From Cantharellus purpuraceus (taxonomy: Eukaryota > Basidiomycota > Agaricomycetes > Cantharellales > Hydnaceae): a stretch of DNA of 64,000 nucleotides. The stretch is taken from the NCBI GenBank assembly GCA_025174535.1, contig JALBUN010000048.1, positions 310,001-374,000 of the forward strand. Reading direction: 5' to 3'. Made by a program: the position numbers and the translations under genes. The notes below the pieces were generated by a model that was given only the letters and a program-made list of their open reading frames with translations, was not told the DNA's origin and made no database searches. Below, piece by piece: positions 1 through 10,415 of the stretch (positions within the stretch are counted from its first letter, which is position 1; every line of letters begins with the position of its first letter).

Positions 1-516
1 GACCTATGCAGAGAACATTAATCTTGCAATCAAGTCTACTGCAAGTTCCTTTCACTCTCATCCAGAGAATTTCATTTGTGCACATGTGGATACAGGGTAT
101 TCTGGGATTGTACAACTCTCTTCTGGTTGGCATGCCATTGGACATGCAGTATGTTTTCTTTCCCTGCTTTTATCTTTCATTCTCACTCTCCTTACCAGGA
201 TGTGACTCCTACTCCATCTGCTGCTCTTACCACTGGAAGTCATAAATTTTCTGCTGGTTGTGAGGTTTTGGACCAGATAGGTGCCTTGTCGATCAGTGAC
301 AATGAGATTCTGAAGATTTTAGATCTCAAGGCACATGGTATGTTGCAAAAACTCAAGAATGCTGCTTTCTCCATCAACCTATCTTCCAAAGCTATTCAAG
401 CAGTGGACAAGTCCTTGTTCCCCTGTCATGCTCTTCTTTTCAATTGCCAGATCCCTATTCATACTGATAACAAGGACCATCCTTGCTGTTTTGGAACCAT
501 GAACTTCAACCTAAAC
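1..516. other. Unrecognised left-edge sequence
   Basis: Short open frames are present on the + strand, the longest about 165 codons in 76-573, but it runs into the LTR-like repeat that starts at 517. I recognise no domain. It may be a piece of a mobile element cut by that repeat or by the window edge. Confidence 0.3.
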
Positions 517-1882
517 TGTGGTGTTAATCACAATCTAAGTTTAGCCCGAGGATGTATGACCTTTCAAGGCTAGCAATAAGCTTGAAACTATTTTAACGGA
601 GAACCCAATTAAGAAATTATACTCCGGTGAGCAATCACAATCAATGTTGCCACAGGAAGTGAAGCAATAGAGATTTATGCTTGTCACGTGTAGTTCACAC
701 TTTACTGCTGATGCAATGTAAAGTCAAAGATTGACAGGTGTTCAAGGGTTCAGATACTTCAAAGGGGGAAGTAACCTAGTGCCTTAGTACCGCGGGTTGA
801 GTGGATTAAAGCTAACAATAATCCCTTCAATGTAAAAAGATAGATATGCACTTGAACACTTCCTTCTGAACAAGCGTATTCACTGTACGTGTTTATCCGT
901 GATAGAATCAACAGTCAAGGGATATTAATCTCGTCTCAAAGAGGTGAGTTAATAGACTGTGTTGTTGATTTATTGAAATGCCCACAATTGAACCAACCGA
1001 TCAATAGCAAAGTACGTGTTAACCTGACTAACCTCAGAGTCTCAATTAAGCGTGCAGTATTCTTGACCAATCAATAGCCTATTACGTATTAACCTGACTA
1101 ACCTCAGAGTCTCAATTAAACGTGCAAGATTCTTGATTATAACCAATAGCCCGATACGTGATAATTTGGCTAACCTCAGAGTCTCAATTACACGTGTAAG
1201 GTTCTTGATCAATGAATAACAATTAATACACTTCAAGTTACTGCTCCGAGTGGGCTTGTAGTGTGTTAATTACTAATCAGTTACTCTGTATTAACCTCTT
1301 CTCCGAGTTTGATTAATATTAGAGCCTGCTGCGCTTGTAATATAATAACTTCTGGCTTCTCCGAGAGTCAATCAAAGTTAATATACACTAAGAGTAGCTG
1401 ATATAAGCGTGATGCTTATGTGATGATTACTCAATGCTTGAGTAGACACTGCTGTGTGTGTGTGGTAAAAAGATATTATTTATTGCACTGCTGTTGCAGC
1501 CCTTTTTATATACATGGACTATCTAGCTTATGTAACTAATCAGAGAACATTCCTGGTGCTTAGGGAAGCCCCTGGAAGGAAAGAGATGGCTGGGGAACCT
1601 TGTGGAAGGTCCAGGAAGGTGTCAGAAGCTTCTGTGGCCACTTTTGGCTGAAGTGCGCGAACTCCAATGATTATGTAATGCGCGCGTCGTTCGCTCGCAC
1701 GCGAGTGCTCATCGGAGTTGAATGACAGATTATATCAGCAACCGACCCCTTGTGTACACTTGTGGGCTCAAATACACAAAAAAGCGAAATATAAGTACAT
1801 TCAATAGAACATTTGAAATACCTTTAAACTACTAAATGATAGTCCTTATTTGAAGTAGTTTAGAACTGCATATACCCCAACA
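517..1882 (+). repeat. LTR-like repeat LTR-D, longer copy
   Basis: The sequence starts with TGTGGTGTTAATCAC and can be read to ...TACCCCAACA, which would give TG...CA ends. The first ~930 bases recur as a direct repeat from 4491. The part after about 1450 is not in the second copy, so the right end is a guess. The flanking 5-mers (taaac and cttgc) do not match, so no target-site duplication supports an intact solo LTR. CpG sites present here (for example cacgtg, ccgcgg) are mostly TG or CA in the other copy. Confidence 0.6.
1015..1222 (+). repeat. Three-unit tandem repeat inside LTR-D
   Basis: Three imperfect units of about 70 bases each contain ctaacctcagagtctcaatt followed by a cgtg/ttcttgat segment. 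The related copy at 4491-5277 has two units. The repeat number therefore varies within the family. Confidence 0.75.
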
Positions 1883-3586
1883 CTTGCCTCTGGGCTGTCA
1901 TCCATTCATTTGAACTGTATACTGAAGGTGGCTCTTTTCATATTCCAACTCTCAATCTTACAATTTCATTCCAGTCAAGGGATACAATTTGAATTCATGG
2001 TACGATCCTGAGTCATGGTATTCAGCCATGGGCTGGAGGACTAAGGATTTCTTATACTTCTTTTGCATGTCAGAGTCATTCTAAGTATTATCAGGTACCT
2101 CTTGACTTGTAATCAAGTGCCCATTTTATTGTGCTGTGTAAAGTTTTATTTCTTAGCAGGCTTACAAGAGGCCTTGTGGCTCTGGGTATTCTGTCATGAA
2201 CTGTGATGCCATGATGGTGATGCACTCATTGAGAGGATTATATAATCACAAGCACCATTTCTAGTCTCATGCTACCAGGTGATGTGGTTCCAAATATATC
2301 CAAGTCATCTCTCAAGAGGACCTGGACTGCTGCAATTGCCATTAACTTCTTCATCTAGAGATATTGTTTCTACATGTGCTGGACTGCTAAATCTAATGGT
2401 ACTAGTTTCTGGGTAGAAACCCACTCATGTTGCATTGCATTGACAAATTAGCTAAGTGGAAAATGCTGGAGCTAGTTACATCCAGACAGGGATAATCATT
2501 GGTGCATGTACAATAGGCAAAGATGATAGACAAAGGTGACAGGAGTGACAAAAGTCATGCCACAACAGTCCAAAGTTTGTTTGGTGAGTGGATTCAGAGG
2601 TTGGATCTGTCTTCTTAACCATGTTTAGCATGACTAGGGCAAGATGAAAGACTGCACTATCAGCTCTGAGCTGCAATTATTGTGGCATTCTGCTCATCAA
2701 TATACCAGAAAACCACTGCAAAAATGTGGGCAGCAATATACTGTGACATCACATATCATATTTCCTCACTCATGGCAACTCCATAATGAGCTGTTCCAAT
2801 TAAACCTGAAGCAAGGATATGTGATGGGGGAAGTGAATAAAAAGTAAAGTCATGGTGATTCAATGCAAACACTATATATGATGCAATGATGGCAAATTGT
2901 GGCATGACACTGGTGAAACAAGCTCACCAACAGACTCCCACATCTGCAAGTCCTCCACCATTGCCCTCCACAGGTTCTCCAATGAGCTAAGCATGGAAAG
3001 TCCTGTCACACCTGCCCGCATGATATCTAACACACCCAGACTCTGAACAAGTTGTGGTGAGGTAAGATTGGAAGTCTGTGGGGACCCTTGTTTGATCTTG
3101 AGATTTGTCTCACTGAAAAGGCAGTTGTTGATTTAATCATTCCCAGGAGGGTGGGGACATGCACACATTGAGGTTACTTGTCTGCCCCTCTGGCTCAGAA
3201 CTGCTGGCAAGGACCACATCTGTGGGAATGAATGGTATCTAATTGTTCATTTGGATGCATAGTTTCAATTGCATATTTTGGAGGATCCAGCATGTGTGGA
3301 AAATGGTCACTTGCCCTGGTAAAGTGTAAGATATGATGAGAAGTCATGGTCCTCATCATTGATTTAATAATTACATGATATGCCTCTCAGCTTACAAAAA
3401 GACTACAATGTGTTCACATTCTCTTTGAAAGATGTGCACCACACCAGCATCCCCCCTCTTAGAGTACACACCACACCATCATCAGCGGATTACATTCTCC
3501 CATGATAGCTCTTGCCTGAGATACTCTCTACTCTTACCCATAGCTCTGGCTTCCTTCCAACTTCTGCTCTCCCCTTCTGTGGAGCT
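1883..3586. other. No recognisable gene
   Basis: Only short open frames occur (for example 2476-2676 on the minus strand and 2644-2847 on the plus strand). No domain, splice pattern or repeat family that I can name is visible. It lies between LTR-like repeats and may be eroded element DNA. Confidence 0.3.
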
Positions 3587-4032
3587 TGTTGTTCCAGCTG
3601 CCGGACGTCTAGCTGCTGGACTTCTGGGGAGAAGGGAGAGGAGAGGGGGATTACAGGGGACAGGGGAGGAACAGGAGCATATAGGAGGCTCAGGAGGTTT
3701 TGAGGGACAAAGGGGGTAAAGGAGGACGGTTACAGGAATGGAATAGGGAACAGGAGAAGCCCCTGTGAGTTCCAGAACTTCCTGGACATTATTTTTGCTT
3801 TTATTTTCATCATTTCATCATCATGGACACTTCCCCCCATCATCATCTCATCATCCATCCCATCATTGACTCAGGACATTTACGAATGACTTCACTCATT
3901 CATAGGACTTAGTATCATATATAAATCACATCTGTAATGCACTTGAATCGATAGAGAATTTCCTCTCACCTGTTTCTGTCTGTGTGTCTGAATCTATTCG
4001 TATCTGGAATATCTCCAGAAAGAACGCGTATT
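3587..4032 (+). repeat. LTR-like repeat LTR-E, + copy
   Basis: It starts TGTTGTTCCAGCTG and holds a G/A-rich stretch, cat/atc-rich stretches and the segment gtctgtgtgtctgaatctat. The same sequence appears reverse-complemented at 49076-49517. Similarity ends just after gcgta in both copies. No internal coding domains are attached, so this is a solo or truncated copy. Confidence 0.65.
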
Positions 4033-4490
4033 TCTATTAGCTTTTGCATATTCTATTAGAATATTGCATATCCAACTCGAATCTCGAATTACGAAGCCAT
4101 AAAATAACTGGCTATTTTTCTATTCAGCATTTACTCTCGTTCGAGTCATCTGCTCCTGATCCCTGCTCAAATTGTCAATATCTAGACGAAGATCACACCA
4201 AATCCCATCAAACTTCGTAGGAAGATACTACTCAAGTATATCTTCAATTCGACTACGCATACATCCAGTTTCCACCACTGCTCCACTTTCTATTCGACTT
4301 CTGCTCGTCACTACACTCCAGCAAAGCAATTATTTACATTATTCAAATAACAGAGCTGACACCTTGAGACACAGTATGGCACAGTGATGGACCTATGACT
4401 CCTCCATGAAAGGCAGAAGGATAAGGTTTTCATGGAGGACCATTTCTATACTTTGAGGGACATGTGCATTTTTGTTCTCATGTCACAGAC
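4033..4490. other. No recognisable gene
   Basis: A spacer between the LTR-E copy and the second LTR-D copy. A 71-codon frame at 4172-4387 has no family features that I can see. Confidence 0.3.
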
Positions 4491-5277
4491 TGTGGTGTTA
4501 ATCACAATCTAGCCTGAGGATGTACAACCTTTCAAGGCTAGCAATAAGCTTGAAACTATTTTGATAGAGAACCCAATTAAGAAATTATACTCTGGTGAAC
4601 AAACACAATCAATGTTGCCACAGGAAGTGAAGCAATAGAGATTTTTATGCTTGTCATGTGTGGTTCACACTTTACTGCTGATGCAATGTAAGGTCAAGAT
4701 TGACAGGCATTCAAGGGTTCAGATACTTCAAAGGGGGAAGTAACCTAGTGCCTTAGGAATATGGGTTGAATGGATTAAAGGTAAAAATAATCCCTTCAAT
4801 GTAAAAAGATAGATATACACTTGAACACTTCCTTCTGAACAAGCATATTCACTGTACATGTTTTATCTGTGATAGAATCAACAGTCAAGGGATATTAACA
4901 TGCAGTATTCTTGACCTGACTAACCTCAGAGTCTCAATTAAACATGCAAGGTTCTTGATTATAACCAATTGCCTAATACATGATAATTGAACTAACCTCA
5001 GAGTCTCAATTACACGTGTAAGGTTCTTGATCAATGAATAACAATTAATACACTTTAAGTTACTGCTCTGAGTGGACTTGTAGTGTGTTAATTACTAATC
5101 AGTTACTTTATATTAACCTCTTCATCAAGTTTGATTAATATTAGAGCTTGCTGTGCTTGTAATACAATAGCTTCTGACTTCTCTGAGAGTCAATCAAAGC
5201 TAATATACCTCAAGAGTAGCTGATATAAGTATTCTTCTTATGTGATGATTGCTCAATACTTGAGTAGACACTGCTCT
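4491..5277 (+). repeat. LTR-D, shorter CpG-depleted copy
   Basis: A direct repeat of 517-1450 that starts TGTGGTGTTAATCAC. Many differences are C-to-T or G-to-A at CpG: cacgtg became catgtg, gcgtattc became gcatattc, ctccggtg became ctctggtg. It stops at ...gacactgctctgtg, where a tcctcgatgcgtcctggctc junction sequence begins that is also seen near 10390 and 54220. Confidence 0.7.
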
Positions 5278-5321
5278 GTGTCCTCGATGCGTCCTGGCTC
5301 GTCAGCATTGCGCAGGGAGTG

Positions 5322-5439
5322 CTGGACTGAGAGGGAAAGGTGCTGCTGGAGTGGAGGGTGTCATGCAGATAGGTGGCCTCCTGGACTGAGAGGGAAAGGC
5401 ACTGCTGGAGTGGAGGGTGCCATGCAGTTAGGTGGCCTC
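5322..5439 (+). repeat. 59-base tandem duplication
   Basis: Two head-to-tail units (5322-5380 and 5381-5439) begin ctggactgagagggaaagg and end aggtggcctc, differing at a few positions. The downstream sequence to about 5640 is GC-rich. It ends in a frame resembling the segment just before the Chs4 homology at 6950 (codons for TKAPQP), so it may derive from the same source gene. Confidence 0.7.
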
Positions 5440-6250
5440 AGAGGGAGGGGCGGTGTGGAACAGGCTGTGAGGAGTGCGAGAAGGATCTCAACAGCATCAT
5501 TGGCAAGATGGGCAAAGATGGGGTCGGAGAGGATGATGGGGCCCAACAGGGGCACGTCAGTGGGGGTGCCCTGCTGCTGGGTGCGGTTGACAAGGAAAAG
5601 CATGCCACCCTCCCCAGCACCAAAGCGCCCCAGCCCACTCATTTTTTTTGACCCTAGCTGATCTTTGCCCCCCTCTTTCAGCTCAACCTCCAAGTCAATG
5701 TTGTTTTCTGAGTCCCTGCCATGATAACCCACCTTTCTTCCTCTGGTCACTGGCTCAAATCCGCAAGATGTGGCCTTTCGAGCCCTCTTTCTTCATCTCA
5801 TTTTTCTCTCTTACTTCACAGCAGAGACACCCTTTCCCCTTCACTCTACACATAACCTTCATTCCCAACCGATCGAGATCCACTATCATTCATAACCAAC
5901 AAGTTTGTATTCCACTGCCACCGTGGAGATGAGAATTGTAATTGCTTGAAACCCTCAACCCCGTGTAACAGACATGGGCCCAGGGAATCGATCTCGATCT
6001 GTATCTATTCCACATTGCATGGCCAAGTCTTTCAAGGCCCTCTCGCCCCAGACAACTAGCTCCCTTTGCCTCCCACTCTTCCCATCCCTACCACCAAGTC
6101 ATGCCCAGCATCCCCATCTATGTCCAAGTCCTGCTTTTGCCCAACCTCTGGGAAAACACCTTCTGGCATGACCAGGCAACCCAACGCATGGAAGACTATT
6201 ATCCTCGACACGGGTTCTGGCCCAATGATGACACCAAAGCCTGAGACAAC
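5440..6250 (+). other. GC-rich unassigned segment with possible Chs4-block pieces
   Basis: Several short overlapping frames occur on both strands. At 5595-5650 one frame encodes STKAPQPT, similar to the STEAPxPA stretch at 6940-6965 that leads into the Chs4 homology. From about 6120 the sequence matches 10765-10890 in direct orientation, so this is the start of a multi-copy block. No functional call is possible. Confidence 0.35.
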
Positions 6251-6368
6251 TTGAGGCATTTTTCATAAAATAGGTGGATGGCATTGGACTTTTCACAAAA
6301 GGCATTTCAAGATGCCTTTTGTGAAAAGTCCAATGCCATCCACCTATTTTATATGAAAAATGCCTCAA
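6251..6368. repeat. Long near-perfect palindrome
   Basis: The left arm 6251-6305 and right arm 6312-6368 are reverse complements around a 6-base spacer (ttcaag), differing only by a 2-base indel (cataaaa against atatgaaaa). Arms of about 55 bases would form a strong hairpin. A second, independent palindrome lies at the equivalent place in the other copy of this block (10899-10990). Confidence 0.9.
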
Positions 6369-6919
6369 TTTGTCTTTATACCTTCACAACCATGCAGAAA
6401 ACTGATGAATACCCCGGTTGCCGCTTTTTTTGGACGTGGTGGACTAAGTTTACTGTCATCATGAAGTTGTCTGATTTGGTTGACTCAGCGATCAGCGAGA
6501 GCGGTTATCATCCAACCAAGATACAACTTCAAGGCCTGGTCAGTTTCTTATTTATTCATTCTCATTCCTCTCTTCTCACCTCACCGTTTCAGGGGGGAGG
6601 CCTCAATGCAGTTCAGGCTCCCCTAGCTGGTTCCATAGCCCATGCCCTCTTTGGTCCTGAAGCCACCGTCGAACTTGGCCAGACCGCATTGTTTGTCACC
6701 CCCATCTATAGGCCACTTGCTGACTCCATCCTATCCCTTGCATGGCGCCAGGTCCACATGTGGGGGAAGAGGTGGCAGGACAAGTGGCAGGGCTGGTGCC
6801 ACCATTTGAACACCCTGTGGCACCGCACTGGCTGACATGAGACGGCAGGGCATGGGCATCGCCCGTCTGCTCGGCCAGCTCGGTCTCCCCACATCGCCTC
6901 CCAACACCCTGCCTCTCCT
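6369..6919 (+). pseudogene. Multi-copy unknown coding-like block, copy 1
   Basis: A + frame after the palindrome encodes a tryptophan-rich stretch (WGKRWQDKWQGWCHHLNTLW) and ends in a stop near 6835. The same stretch recurs at 11045-11215 with only a few changes. The next ~85 bases, which in another frame read ARLLGQLGLP, precede the Chs4 homology in this copy and DUF6535 sequence in the other. I do not recognise a domain in the Trp-rich part. It could be antisense or spacer of a duplicated gene segment. Confidence 0.4.
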
Positions 6920-7866
6920 CCACCGTGCCGCCACCCTCACCAGCACCGAAGCACCCTAGCCCGCCTATGTCTATGGCCTCATTCTTCTTGGCGAGTTTTC
7001 CCACGTGCGTGTCGATGAACGTGTCATCGCCACCCTCATTCGTCCTGGTCCGTGGCCATCATTTCTCCCCATACCCGTCTCACTTATCCCTCTCTAGGCT
7101 CCAGTGCCCCGCTTGAGGCATGCAAATTTGTCGAGCGCGCCGCCTACCTTGGCTTTGCACCTGCACAGTACAAGCTCAGACACCCATACGAGTATGCCGT
7201 CTTGCCATTCCCCTTTGACCCCCTCCTCAGCGTGCAGTACTATAGGTGAGTCGTGCTGCGTGCGTGCTTGCCCTCACCCTGACCACCGCCAGCCTTGCCT
7301 CCCAGCAAGGCAAACCCAAGCCGCACATGGCCCTCTCAAAGTGCCAGGCTGTTGAGCACGGGAACGCTGATGCCCCAGAATGCTTGAGCATGTTAACCCA
7401 GCCAGTGCCGCAGGCACTCTCCCACACAGAGCATGATGCGATCACGGACACACGTCTTGTGCGGCAATGCATGCAGGCCAAAATATCCACGGTCGCTGCC
7501 AGACGTCACTCCTCCTCCCTGCCGTTGGTGGGTAAAGGAGCCATGCATGGCACAGAGGTCGTCGAACGAATGAGGGCGCAGGCACAGGCCCAGCTGTTGA
7601 CATGGACATGGGCACAGGCATGGGACAATGCCATGAGTTGAGCGAGCACATCAACTCCACCGCTGGTGCGCCTGCATCTATCCATGCCACCCCTCCTGCC
7701 GGACCCTCTCCTGCATCCTCACCAGGGAGCCTGGGACTCCCTTTGCCCAATGGAAATCTGGAAGCTGGAACCCCATGGCCTGCAGGCATGGGTGGTGCCA
7801 CCATGTTTGCCAAGATGGGCTTTCAGAGCAGCAAGGTGGAAGACAAGGAGTGCGTGATCATGTAGC
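6920..7866 (+). pseudogene. Chs4/Skt5-like chitin synthase activator, broken
   Basis: Chs4/Skt5 proteins carry Sel1 repeats, activate chitin synthase III at the plasma membrane and end in a farnesylation box. Here frame pieces encode AYVYGLILLGEFSHV, then KFVERAAYLGFAPAQYK and PFPFDPLLSVQYY, then LASQQG, then PVPQALSHTEHDAITDT, and finally MGFQSSKVEDKECVIM and stop, so the CAAX box CVIM is kept. Two introns are still visible with GT-AG ends and correct phase: 7048-7097 and 7246-7292. Damage: an in-frame TAG at 6957, loss of the Sel1 repeats normally found between the LASQQG and EHGNAD segments, and a frame change around 7500-7600. Retained introns mean it arose by DNA duplication, not retrocopying. 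The N-terminal half of the gene is missing. Confidence 0.8.
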
Positions 7867-8113
7867 GTAGGATGGGGGCACATTGGACCACCTCTCACAT
7901 CAACACAACAGTATGTGGGTCGGTATGTGCATCTCAGACCCACATCTGACCACCTCTCACATCAGTATGTGCGTTGGTATGCTGGCAACATTCTTGGATC
8001 GGACTTGATCATCGCCCAGTGTGCCTGAATCATCCATGATTAGAGAACAACAGAATTTGAGAGCCCGCTTGAAGACGCAACGATCGCTGAAATCGAGGTG
8101 ATTTGTGTCAACC

Positions 8114-8269
8114 TACCATTTTATTCATGAGAAAGTGGCTTCAAACGAAGCAACACTTACCTATGTCCAGTCGAAGGAGAATCCAGCAGACTTAATGACC
8201 AAGGGCTTGGAACTCAACCAACACCGGTATCTTCATGCGAAGCTAGGCTACTTGGACCTCTCAATTTGA
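8114..8269 (+). pseudogene. Copia pol, RNase H C-terminus only
   Basis: The frame encodes HEKVASNEATLTYVQSKENP, then ADLMTKGL and the typical final helix segment before a stop (TGA at 8267-8269). This is the conserved end of Ty1/Copia polyprotein, where host-read-through of RNase H ends just before the 3' LTR. Everything upstream of about 8110 in this element is gone. The polypurine tract gagggggag lies between the stop and the LTR. Confidence 0.8.
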
Positions 8270-8279
8270 GGGGGAGTGT

Positions 8280-8609
8280 TGTCAGAACGATGATGCAGGG
8301 TCACTAGATGAGAGTGGATAGATGATGGTGGATAGGCGAGAGTGGATAGGCGAGAGTGGATAGGTGAGAGTGGATAGATGATGGTGGATAGGCGAGAGTG
8401 GATAGGTGAGAGTGGATAGACAAGAGTGGATATGGGAAGGCAAGACAATACGAAGGTGGACAAAAGATATCTGACTCGTCAAATTGAGAGTCCACCTGGT
8501 TTATTATTAGAATAGTTGGCTTGTATAAAAGCAGGTAGATTCTTGCTGCTATGGACATCGAATCAAGCTCTTTAAAATTCACTTCGACTGATACCTAGAG
8601 GGTGTGACA
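8280..8609 (+). repeat. Copia 3' LTR
   Basis: It begins TGTCAG directly after a polypurine tract and ends GTGACA, giving TG...CA ends with inverted TGTCA/TGACA termini (330 bases). A TATA box (tgtataaaagc) lies near 8522-8531. It contains a 14-base minisatellite at 8307-8432. No partner 5' LTR was seen in the window. Confidence 0.75.
8307..8432 (+). repeat. 14-base minisatellite in the Copia LTR
   Basis: Nine consecutive 14-base units with core gagtggata or ggtggata run without interruption, in variants such as gatgagagtggata, ggcgagagtggata and gatgatggtggata. It lies upstream of the TATA box, so it may modulate LTR promoter strength; that role is inferred. Confidence 0.9.
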
Positions 8610-9018
8610 TGGCCAAGTACCTCCAAATGAAACACTTGGCTCTTTGAACCATGATGTCATAGGTGCCTTGTTATGAGTTCGTCTGGCATGTACGACTGCT
8701 TTCTGCAGCCATTTTGGGTGAATTTTGTCCTGCAATATAATGGGAATGTGAGTTGAACAGATGGCATATGACACTGCTCAGTGTAGAGATGATGGATTGT
8801 GATGTAGAGTGTAGAGCATAGACTGAGAGCGTGGACTTTGACTTTAGAGCGTGGGCTGAAAACTTCTTTTTTCCAAAGGCGAAAACTAGTGCCCTTTTAT
8901 ATACAAATCCCCAAGGCACAACAACACAATATGAGGAGCAAATGATGCAATATGATGCAAGAAATGCTGATCAAGCCAGCTGATGAAGCGTGTGAAGTTG
9001 AACTACTAATGGGGAAAT

Positions 9019-9545
9019 TGTTACGCACTAGGTCCGATTGGGGTCGGAGATTGGGTTGGAGGTTGGGTTGGAGGTTGGGTCGGAGTCGGAGTATGTCGTG
9101 GGGGTTGGAACGGACTTGGCTTCAGCTTATGTGCTGTGCCCTCACTAATACCGGTGTCCGAGACTTCAGAGACGGAGTATGACTTAGGGAGTTAGGATCG
9201 GACTTAGGAGCTAGGCGTGATTCAATATTCGAACTGGGGAATGAAGTCCCCAGTCGGGCAACTTAAATACATATTTGAAATCTAATAATAATTACTCCGG
9301 TGATGGGTCTCCGAGGCCGATGGCCTTACATGAGTATGTCCGAGTCCGACAGGGACAGATGTCCAGGTTCCTATGGTGATGCTGATGCATCAATTGGAAC
9401 CGGAGACGGATGGGTGGAATCAGCGGTGACAATCGGACAGGTAAATGGAGACGTGGCGGTTTCCAAATGGAGTATAGATTTCATGTGCGTGGGGATCTGA
9501 GGGGATCGGACGGGGATCTGGGCGTTAATGAATATAGTCATAACA
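9019..9545 (+). mobile_element. Solo LTR, family LTR-A
   Basis: A 527-base sequence begins TGTTACGCACTAGG and ends AGTCATAACA. It is flanked by a perfect 5-base target duplication, gaaat, at 9014-9018 and 9546-9550. The equivalent site in the related block near 53377-53385 lacks the insertion. No coding domain is inside, so it is a solo LTR left by recombination between two LTRs. Confidence 0.93.
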
Positions 9546-9937
9546 GAAATCATGGAGAAATGATGCGACAGATAGGGGTAATCTTTGTAAGAATAGGGGG
9601 TGATGAGTAATAAAAGAACCAAAAATAGAACAAGGATGAGTAAGTCGTGTATGAATGAATTAAAAGATGAAACAGGGGTGAGTCATATAAAAGAACAATA
9701 GAAACGTCCACCAATACCATCTTCCATATGGCTCTGAAGGTAAATTGACCCTGAGTCACATGAGGACTTCAGTCAGCATCCACAACAAATACTCCTTATT
9801 GTCTTAGTGATCCGTCTCCATATGGTATCCCGTTCCAAGGGTATTTGGTCCCTTTGCCTGACACGATGTAACCTGAGTTGGATTGAAGTGGGAGGATAGG
9901 TCAGCGATGGCGACTGAAATTCTACCTCACGTTCGAC

Positions 9938-10207
9938 TCATCTATCCGTGTTACGATATAGAGGCAAAATGCCGAGGAATGTATATGGTTCAACGGAATT
10001 GTGAAAGAATATGGGATTGCCAATGGCATAAGAGAGACATGGTGGGGATCTTGGACGTTGAAAGAGTTTTGGAAGTATTTTGACATGTGGAGGTGGCTTA
10101 ACATGGCTGTGGAGCTTGGCGTATTTTTGATAGTCCTCTGTGTCCAGAGACCAGTGTGACGTATTATTAGAAGAGATGTTGGAGAGGGGAATAGAATTGG
10201 AAGCCAT
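9938..10207 (-). CDS. Gypsy accessory ORF3 homologue, 89 residues
   Basis: An 89-codon frame reads on the minus strand from ATG at 10207 to a stop at 9938. It shares length and a spaced motif with the ORF downstream of pol in Gypsy-1 (22725-22994): W-S-[VL]-D-[ST], then PPP-x-V, then Y-x-I-G-[ND]-P-[IL]-F and P-Y-x-F near the end. The partner copy at 53605-54039 is nearly identical but its stop codon changed to AGA. A TATA-like box (ttttaaatag on the minus strand) lies about 120 bases upstream. Function unknown; it probably belongs to a Gypsy element whose pol is missing here. Confidence 0.6.
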   Translation of the reverse strand: MASNSIPLSNISSNNTSHWSLDTEDYQKYAKLHSHVKPPPHVKILPKLFQRPRSPPCLSYAIGNPIFFHNSVEPYTFLGILPLYRNTDR

Positions 10208-10415
10208 GTGAATGATGATGAAAGGATTGGTGTGAATCGAAGGCTGATAATGATCGATGGCGATGAAACACGAGTGACGATCGATGGCTAGAATTAGAGA
10301 CTGAGGTAGAGAGGGAGTTGTGGCGCTATTTAAAAGTTTGATACAAAAAGGCGCTGGTGGAGTTGGACTGTCAGAGTGGTTCGATATACGTCCTCGATCC
10401 TGGCTCGTCACCATC

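Larger units (their letters stand above)
8776..10415 (-). repeat. Gypsy-related block with ORF3 and LTR-like segment, copy 1
   Basis: This region matches 53137-54244 apart from an inserted solo LTR (9019-9545). Read on the minus strand it contains a TATA-like box near 10328-10337, an 89-codon ORF (9938-10207), and then a promoter-like segment with tatataaaagggc near 8895-8905 and an end near 8781. This fits the 3' end of a minus-strand Gypsy element (ORF3, then 3' LTR), with pol lost. An alternative is a + strand LTR carrying an antisense ORF. The right edge (cctggctcgtcacc) is shared with the other copy. Confidence 0.6.

Noticed and set aside
8248..8582. Long minus-strand frames with repeated STLAYPLSPIHSRL-type peptides
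   Set aside because: They are translations of the 14-base minisatellite in the Copia LTR, open because 14 is not a multiple of 3 and the units lack stops.
9300..9622. Frames in both directions recurring at 9.3, 15.6, 48.1 and 52.3 kb
   Set aside because: All lie inside LTR-A copies and contain the LTR ends, so they are not genes.
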